Of a stretch of DNA of 37,531 bases, positions 33,843 to 37,531 are shown piece by piece. The first letter of the stretch is position 1; every line of letters starts with the position of its first letter. The notes beneath the pieces are model-generated. The model was not told the origin of the DNA, did not search any database, and saw nothing but the letters and a program-made list of their open reading frames with translations. The stretch comes from Methanomassiliicoccaceae archaeon (GTDB lineage Archaea; Thermoplasmatota; Thermoplasmata; Methanomassiliicoccales; Methanomethylophilaceae): positions 1 to 37,531 of the forward strand of contig PWNH01000102.1 in NCBI GenBank assembly GCA_003557905.1. The letters are read 5' to 3'. Position numbers and translations under genes: made by a program.

Positions 33843-35192
33843 TCATGGCTCTACCGGTATGGGGACCAGGAAGAGCTTCTCCAGTTTCGAGATCTTGGTG
33901 TTGTATGCGTAAAGCAGCACCTTGTCTCCAACGTCCAATACCGTATCCAGACGTGGGAATCTGATCACATTGTCCTTGACTACGACGGCGATGTGGGATC
34001 CATCGGGCAGTTTGATATCGCCGAGCGGGACACCTACCATCTTTGACCCGGCCACGATGTTGATGCTAACGAACTCTTCTCCTTGGGAGTGCATCAATAA
34101 GACCGCCTGGGAGTCAGGCACCATCCTCTTGATGATCTCGTTTGCAACAACCCGGTGATACCCGATGGCGCTTGTTATCCCGGTCATCTCGAAGATCTCT
34201 TCGAAATCACGCATCGTATAACGGGAAACCACCTTCTCAACACCGAGTTTCATACCTATCAGGCATGACAAGAGATTCTTCTCATCGCTGTTGGTGCAAC
34301 AGAGCATGACATCGGCTTTGCCCACATTCTCATTCTTGAGGTTGCGGGGATCCACGGCATTGGCGTTTATCACCAGGACATGATCGAACAGCCTCGACAG
34401 CATACGGCACTTTTCCTCATCTGACTCGAACAGACGTATGTAGGTCTTTTCCTTCTCCAATATCTTGGCTATGCCTCTGCCGATGATCCCGCCGCCCATG
34501 ATGACGAAGTCACGCGCCTCATGGTCCATTCCGATAAAACGGTTGAACTCCAACATTGCCGCCGGAGTCCCTATAACGTTGATACGGTCTCCGCTCTCGA
34601 TGACCAATGACTCATCGATGATCTTGATTTCATCTCCGCGATAGAGGGACACTATCGAGCTTTCGTTCGGGATCTTGATCTCATGAAGATACTTACCGAT
34701 AAGATGGATGTGCTTGTCCTTGATCAAAAAACTGACGATCTGTAGGCCCAATGATTTCAACTCATCGAAGTCGACGGCATTCTCTATCATTGCGATGCGG
34801 GCCATCTTATCGGCAGTCAAAAGCTCCGGCGAGATTATGTGGTCCGCACCGATGTAACCATCTGATTTCTTGTCGATGTAGATGTATTCGGGGTCCCTGA
34901 TCCGAGCAACGGTCTTGATGTTGGGGTTGATGACCTTGGCCGCCATACAGGCGAACATGTTTATCTCATCCAACTCGGTGACAGCCAGTATCATGTCTGT
35001 CGAGGGGGTTATCAGTTTTTCAAGGACCTTGGGACTGGCCCCGTTACCGTGATAGGTACCGACATCCAAAGATTCCTTGATGTCGTTCACCTTCTGCTCG
35101 TTCTTCTCCACAACTGTTATCTTGTGGATACGGGACAGGGCGTTAGCGACTGTATAGCCGACATTGCCGGCCCCTACGATGACGACTTCCAT
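33843..35192 (-). CDS. trkA: TrkA potassium uptake regulator (two RCK domains)
   Basis: A 449-aa protein with two RCK units, each with a Rossmann NAD-binding domain and a C-terminal TrkA_C lobe. The dinucleotide motifs are VIVGAGNVGYTVA at residues 4-16 and VIMGGGIIGRGIA at about 228-240. It forms the cytoplasmic ring that gates TrkH in response to nucleotides. It is first in the trkA-trkH operon. A TATA-like TATATATC at 35250-35257 (read on the minus strand) allows a leader of roughly 35 nt with a GGTG-rich site near the ATG. Confidence 0.94.
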   Translation of the reverse strand: MEVVIVGAGNVGYTVANALSRIHKITVVEKNEQKVNDIKESLDVGTYHGNGASPKVLEKLITPSTDMILAVTELDEINMFACMAAKVINPNIKTVARIRDPEYIYIDKKSDGYIGADHIISPELLTADKMARIAMIENAVDFDELKSLGLQIVSFLIKDKHIHLIGKYLHEIKIPNESSIVSLYRGDEIKIIDESLVIESGDRINVIGTPAAMLEFNRFIGMDHEARDFVIMGGGIIGRGIAKILEKEKTYIRLFESDEEKCRMLSRLFDHVLVINANAVDPRNLKNENVGKADVMLCCTNSDEKNLLSCLIGMKLGVEKVVSRYTMRDFEEIFEMTGITSAIGYHRVVANEIIKRMVPDSQAVLLMHSQGEEFVSINIVAGSKMVGVPLGDIKLPDGSHIAVVVKDNVIRFPRLDTVLDVGDKVLLYAYNTKISKLEKLFLVPIPVEP

Positions 35193-35316
35193 TCAAACAC
35201 CACCTTCGAAAATGGGGCTGACCATTGAATTCATTCAAATGGCGATTGGGTATATATCTTGTTTGCGGACAGAAATAAATATGTGTTTTTATTGTGCCGG
35301 CATCATCCCATGACAA

Positions 35317-35697
35317 TCAAGGGTCATTCTTACGGGAACGGAAGACCACCAGAACAACTGAGAACAGATAGACGACACCGACCCCCATCGCCAGGGCGAG
35401 ACCCACCGTGCTTGTCAGCATGTAATCGAGCATCGACTGATAGTCGAAGGACGAGTAGATGTTGGGATTGGCCATGATGAAATCCAACGCATCCATCAAC
35501 ATTGTCTCCAGCATCTCGATGTCGGGGTCGAAATAATTTTGCAATTCACCTAGGCCAGGAGTGCTTTCTGCGGCCACATTGCCTGCGGCTGAGTTCAAAC
35601 CTAGGAATGAAAATCCCAGAACACCGGCTATCTTGCTCCTCAACCTCAGTGTTTCACCCGGACTTAAGTGGATGTAAGCATAGATAAATCCTCGCAT
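35317..35697 (-). CDS. Small membrane protein of unknown function
   Basis: About 126 aa with two hydrophobic segments, a weaker one (GVLGFSFLGLNSAAGNVAA) and a clear C-terminal helix (GLALAMGVGVVYLFSVVLVVF) ending in a basic tail (RSRKNDP). No family is recognised. The open frame runs up to 35751, which would cross the hisD promoter and almost reach its start. The palindromic TTTAAA at 35731-35736 is a TATA box for both strands and fits ATG 35697; ATG 35715 is an alternative. The acidic loop between the segments (about 45 residues) would lie outside. Confidence 0.6.
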   Translation of the reverse strand: MRGFIYAYIHLSPGETLRLRSKIAGVLGFSFLGLNSAAGNVAAESTPGLGELQNYFDPDIEMLETMLMDALDFIMANPNIYSSFDYQSMLDYMLTSTVGLALAMGVGVVYLFSVVLVVFRSRKNDP

Positions 35698-35730
35698 CCC
35701 CAGACGATAATGCATGGATGTTGCATTAAG

Positions 35731-35736
35731 TTTAAA
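35731..35736. promoter_or_regulatory. Shared palindromic TATA box between hisD and the small membrane gene
   Basis: TTTAAA reads the same on both strands. It lies about 27 bp before the hisD ATG at 35761 and about 36 bp before ATG 35697 on the other strand. One TBP site could therefore serve both directions, with orientation set by the flanking BRE. Confidence 0.45.
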
Positions 35737-35760
35737 TCGGGAATCGTTCATCGAATCGTC

Positions 35761-37011
35761 ATGTTGAAGCGGCTTGACATAGAGTCATGGGTATCCTCGA
35801 GGAACAGCGGAGTGGAGAAGGTCGCCGATGACGTCTCCGATATAATCGCCATGGTCGAGAAAGAGGGCGATAAGGCACTGATCGAGCTGACTGAGAAGTT
35901 CGATAGGGTGAAATTGGAAGTACTGATGGTCGATCGTGAGCGTATCGATGAGGCATACGAGGACGTGGACCCGGAACTCGTGGAGGCGCTGGAGGAGGCC
36001 GCATTCAACATCCAGAGGTTCCATGAGCTCCAGAAGAAGGATGACCTGTGGTTGAAGGAGATGGAACCCGGAATAACACTGGGCGTGAAGACCACACCAC
36101 TGAGGACGATCGGCATGTACGTACCCGGGGGAAGGGCCGCATATCCGACATCCGTCCTGATGTGCGGGATACCGGCCCGCGTTGCTGGTGTGGACGAGGT
36201 CATCATGTGCACACCGCCACCCATACACCCCTTGACCCTTGTGGCCGCTGACATCGCAGGTGTGGATGAGATATACTCCGTGGGCGGAGCTCAGGCCATC
36301 GCCGCCATGGCACTGGGCACAGACAGCATTCCCCAAGTGGATAAGATCGTTGGCCCTGGTAACGTGTATGTCACTGCCGCCAAGGCCCTCCTGCGAGGCA
36401 TAGTGGAGATTGATTTCCTAGCGGGTCCGAGTGAGATCGGCATAATCGCTGATGACTCGGCTGTGCCGGAGTATATCGCCGCTGATATCCTGGCCCAATC
36501 CGAGCACGACCCGCAGAGCGCATGTGTTTTGGTGACTGACCGACCTGAACTCGTGGAGAGCGTCAACTCCTTCCTCGTAACGATGCTGAAGGATTGCAAG
36601 CGCTCCAAGATTGCCGAGCAGTCCTTGAAATGGTCCGGATACGTTATCGTGGAGAGCATGGACGATGCGGTCGAGATAATGGACCTTATGGCCCCTGAGC
36701 ACCTGTCCTTGCAGGTCCGGGACCCTCTGGGGATCCTTGCAAAAGTCCGAAATGCCGGTTCGATATTCGTAGGACCGTACGCTGCTGTGGCCCTGGGGGA
36801 TTACGGTTCCGGCACCAATCACGTCCTGCCGACCGGTGGGAACGCCACTTACGATTCAGGACTGAACGTCGCACACTTCACCAAGACCAGCACCATCCAG
36901 ATAATAAACCGTGAAGGGCTGGACAACCTAGCGGAATTCGTCATACCCTTGGCGGAAGCCGAAGGGCTGGACGTCCACGCGATGTCGGTCCGGATAAGAA
37001 GGTCAGGTTAG
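35761..37011 (+). CDS. hisD: Histidinol dehydrogenase
   Basis: A 416-aa HisD that oxidises L-histidinol to histidine in two NAD-dependent steps, the end of the histidine pathway. Family motifs are clear: GMYVPGGRAAYPTSVLM (substrate and NAD region), VDKIVGPGNVYVTAAK, DFLAGPSEIGIIADD, AQSEHDPQS with the zinc-ligand Gln and His, MAPEHLSLQ, and YGSGTNHVLPTGG. The frame is open to 35668, but the conserved N-terminus begins at ATG 35761, 27 bp after the TTTAAA box. No other his genes are next to it, so it is a single-gene unit here. Its last 9 bp overlap crcB tail-to-tail. Confidence 0.96.
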   Translation: MLKRLDIESWVSSRNSGVEKVADDVSDIIAMVEKEGDKALIELTEKFDRVKLEVLMVDRERIDEAYEDVDPELVEALEEAAFNIQRFHELQKKDDLWLKEMEPGITLGVKTTPLRTIGMYVPGGRAAYPTSVLMCGIPARVAGVDEVIMCTPPPIHPLTLVAADIAGVDEIYSVGGAQAIAAMALGTDSIPQVDKIVGPGNVYVTAAKALLRGIVEIDFLAGPSEIGIIADDSAVPEYIAADILAQSEHDPQSACVLVTDRPELVESVNSFLVTMLKDCKRSKIAEQSLKWSGYVIVESMDDAVEIMDLMAPEHLSLQVRDPLGILAKVRNAGSIFVGPYAAVALGDYGSGTNHVLPTGGNATYDSGLNVAHFTKTSTIQIINREGLDNLAEFVIPLAEAEGLDVHAMSVRIRRSG

Positions 37012-37377
37012 AATCAGCACCGAATACATCCCCAGCAGGGCTGCGGATAGGCACAGGAGAACGTTGAGTGCAACGTTGCGAACGGCCGGCCTCAAGCCTC
37101 GTTCCTCATAGAGCGACAGGGTATCGAGACTGAATGAGGAGAATGTCGTGAAAGACCCGAGTACACCGACAGTGACCAGGGGCGACAACGACCAGAGGTC
37201 GTGAGATGGAATGAATAAGGCGACCGAGAGTAGGAAGCTGCCGGTCACATTCACTATCAAAGTCGCCCAGGGGAAATCCCTGCCTCGGAAAGAGAGGAAC
37301 GTGACATAACGCATCATGGCCCCTAACGCACCTCCGAGACCGATCAGAATATAGTTCTCGATTACCAGGGATATCAC
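37003..37377 (-). CDS. crcB: CrcB/Fluc fluoride channel
   Basis: A 124-aa four-helix membrane protein matching CrcB: GGALGAMMRYVTF, LIVNVTGSF and GVLGSFTTFSSFSLDTL are the family's conserved helix and pore segments. Such proteins form dual-topology dimers that let fluoride leave the cell. Only one crcB is present here. It starts with GTG at 37377, about 23 bp after a TATA-like AATTATATTAA at 37394-37404, so the mRNA is leaderless and has no room for a fluoride riboswitch. Confidence 0.93.
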   Translation of the reverse strand: MISLVIENYILIGLGGALGAMMRYVTFLSFRGRDFPWATLIVNVTGSFLLSVALFIPSHDLWSLSPLVTVGVLGSFTTFSSFSLDTLSLYEERGLRPAVRNVALNVLLCLSAALLGMYSVLILT

Positions 37378-37475
37378 GCTTATCGATAGGCTGAATTATA
37401 TTAAGAATCTTTTTTTTGTTTTTCATATTCAGATTTCTTAATAGTAATATTAAATATCATGGATACCACTGTTGA

Positions 37476-37531
37476 ATGCAGATGGCTGGTAGAATTCTTA
37501 TCGTGGAGGATGAGGTCGTTGTGGCAATGTA
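37476..37531 (+). CDS. Response regulator receiver domain, 3' end cut off by the window
   Basis: Only 18 codons are present: MQMAGRILIVEDEVVVAM. The hydrophobic strand followed by E-D-E is the typical first strand and acidic pocket of a CheY-like receiver. The start is ATG 37476 or ATG 37482; TATTAAATAT at 37448-37457 is about 25-30 bp upstream. The output domain, if any, is outside the window. Confidence 0.72.
   Translation, partial: MQMAGRILIVEDEVVVAM

Noticed and set aside
35668-35760. N-terminal extension of hisD by 31 codons
   Set aside because: The extension crosses the TATA box and shows no similarity to HisD. The conserved start is ATG 35761.
37378-37475. Fluoride riboswitch before crcB
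   Set aside because: The GTG start sits about 23 bp after the TATA-like box, so no leader exists. No conserved fluoride aptamer core was seen.
1-37531. CRISPR array, tRNA or rRNA genes, or insertion sequences
   Set aside because: No regular short-repeat array, cloverleaf, rRNA segment, transposase or terminal inverted repeat was found in the gaps.

Overview
The window looks like chromosomal DNA of an archaeon, most likely a Thermoplasmata-class (Thermoplasmatota) methanogen or a close relative such as Methanomassiliicoccales. This placement is inferred from the sequence alone. The signs are TATA-like boxes about 23-30 bp upstream of many start codons (leaderless transcripts, several with GTG or TTG starts), a multi-PAS histidine kinase with an RHDILNQL H-box, a methylcobamide:CoM methyltransferase-like protein with the H-x-C...C zinc motif, and a rubredoxin-headed archaeal-type glutamate synthase. 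No rRNA, tRNA, CRISPR array or insertion sequence was found.

Layout. 1-4.0 kb: the 3' part of a five-PAS sensor kinase, a MarC-family membrane protein and an unrecognised protein. 4.1-7.2 kb: a TetR regulator with a palindromic operator and the MMPL/RND exporter it probably controls. 7.2-12.0 kb: a minus-strand methyltransferase-like gene plus nitroreductase, a 59-aa rubredoxin, then a rubredoxin-glutamate synthase fusion and a coiled-coil membrane protein on the plus strand. 12.0-12.5 kb: a gene-free stretch holding two copies of a structured RNA-like element, offset by exactly 280 bp. 12.6-16.2 kb: SRAP/HMCES, an AzgA-type purine permease, a histidine phosphatase and a HEAT-like zinc-ribbon protein. 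16.3-25.7 kb: an addB-addA helicase-nuclease operon followed by a P-type ATPase, bracketed by two DnaQ-fold exonuclease paralogues, one with an intact active site and one without. 25.7-27.8 kb: three related small membrane proteins, a zinc-ribbon/TM protein and a hotdog thioesterase. 27.9-31.4 kb: xseA-xseB (exonuclease VII) and an AAA ATPase + DUF4435/TOPRIM pair matching the PARIS defence system. 31.4-37.5 kb: a TPR-like protein, trkA-trkH, a small membrane protein, hisD, crcB and the first codons of a response regulator.

Many genes between 12 and 31 kb concern DNA ends, abasic sites or defence (SRAP, two DnaQ-fold proteins, AddAB, ExoVII, PARIS), so this part reads as a DNA repair and defence neighbourhood. 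The rest is metabolic and transport housekeeping.

The most novel-looking item is the tandem RNA at 12.04-12.49 kb. Its two copies share near-identical ends that fold into one long helix. Each has a TATA-like box at the same offset beyond its right edge, and a 35-nt central segment of equal length but unrelated sequence. The TATA positions, an oligo-T tract after one copy and one A-U to G-U change point to transcription from the minus strand. I do not recognise it as a known RNA class.
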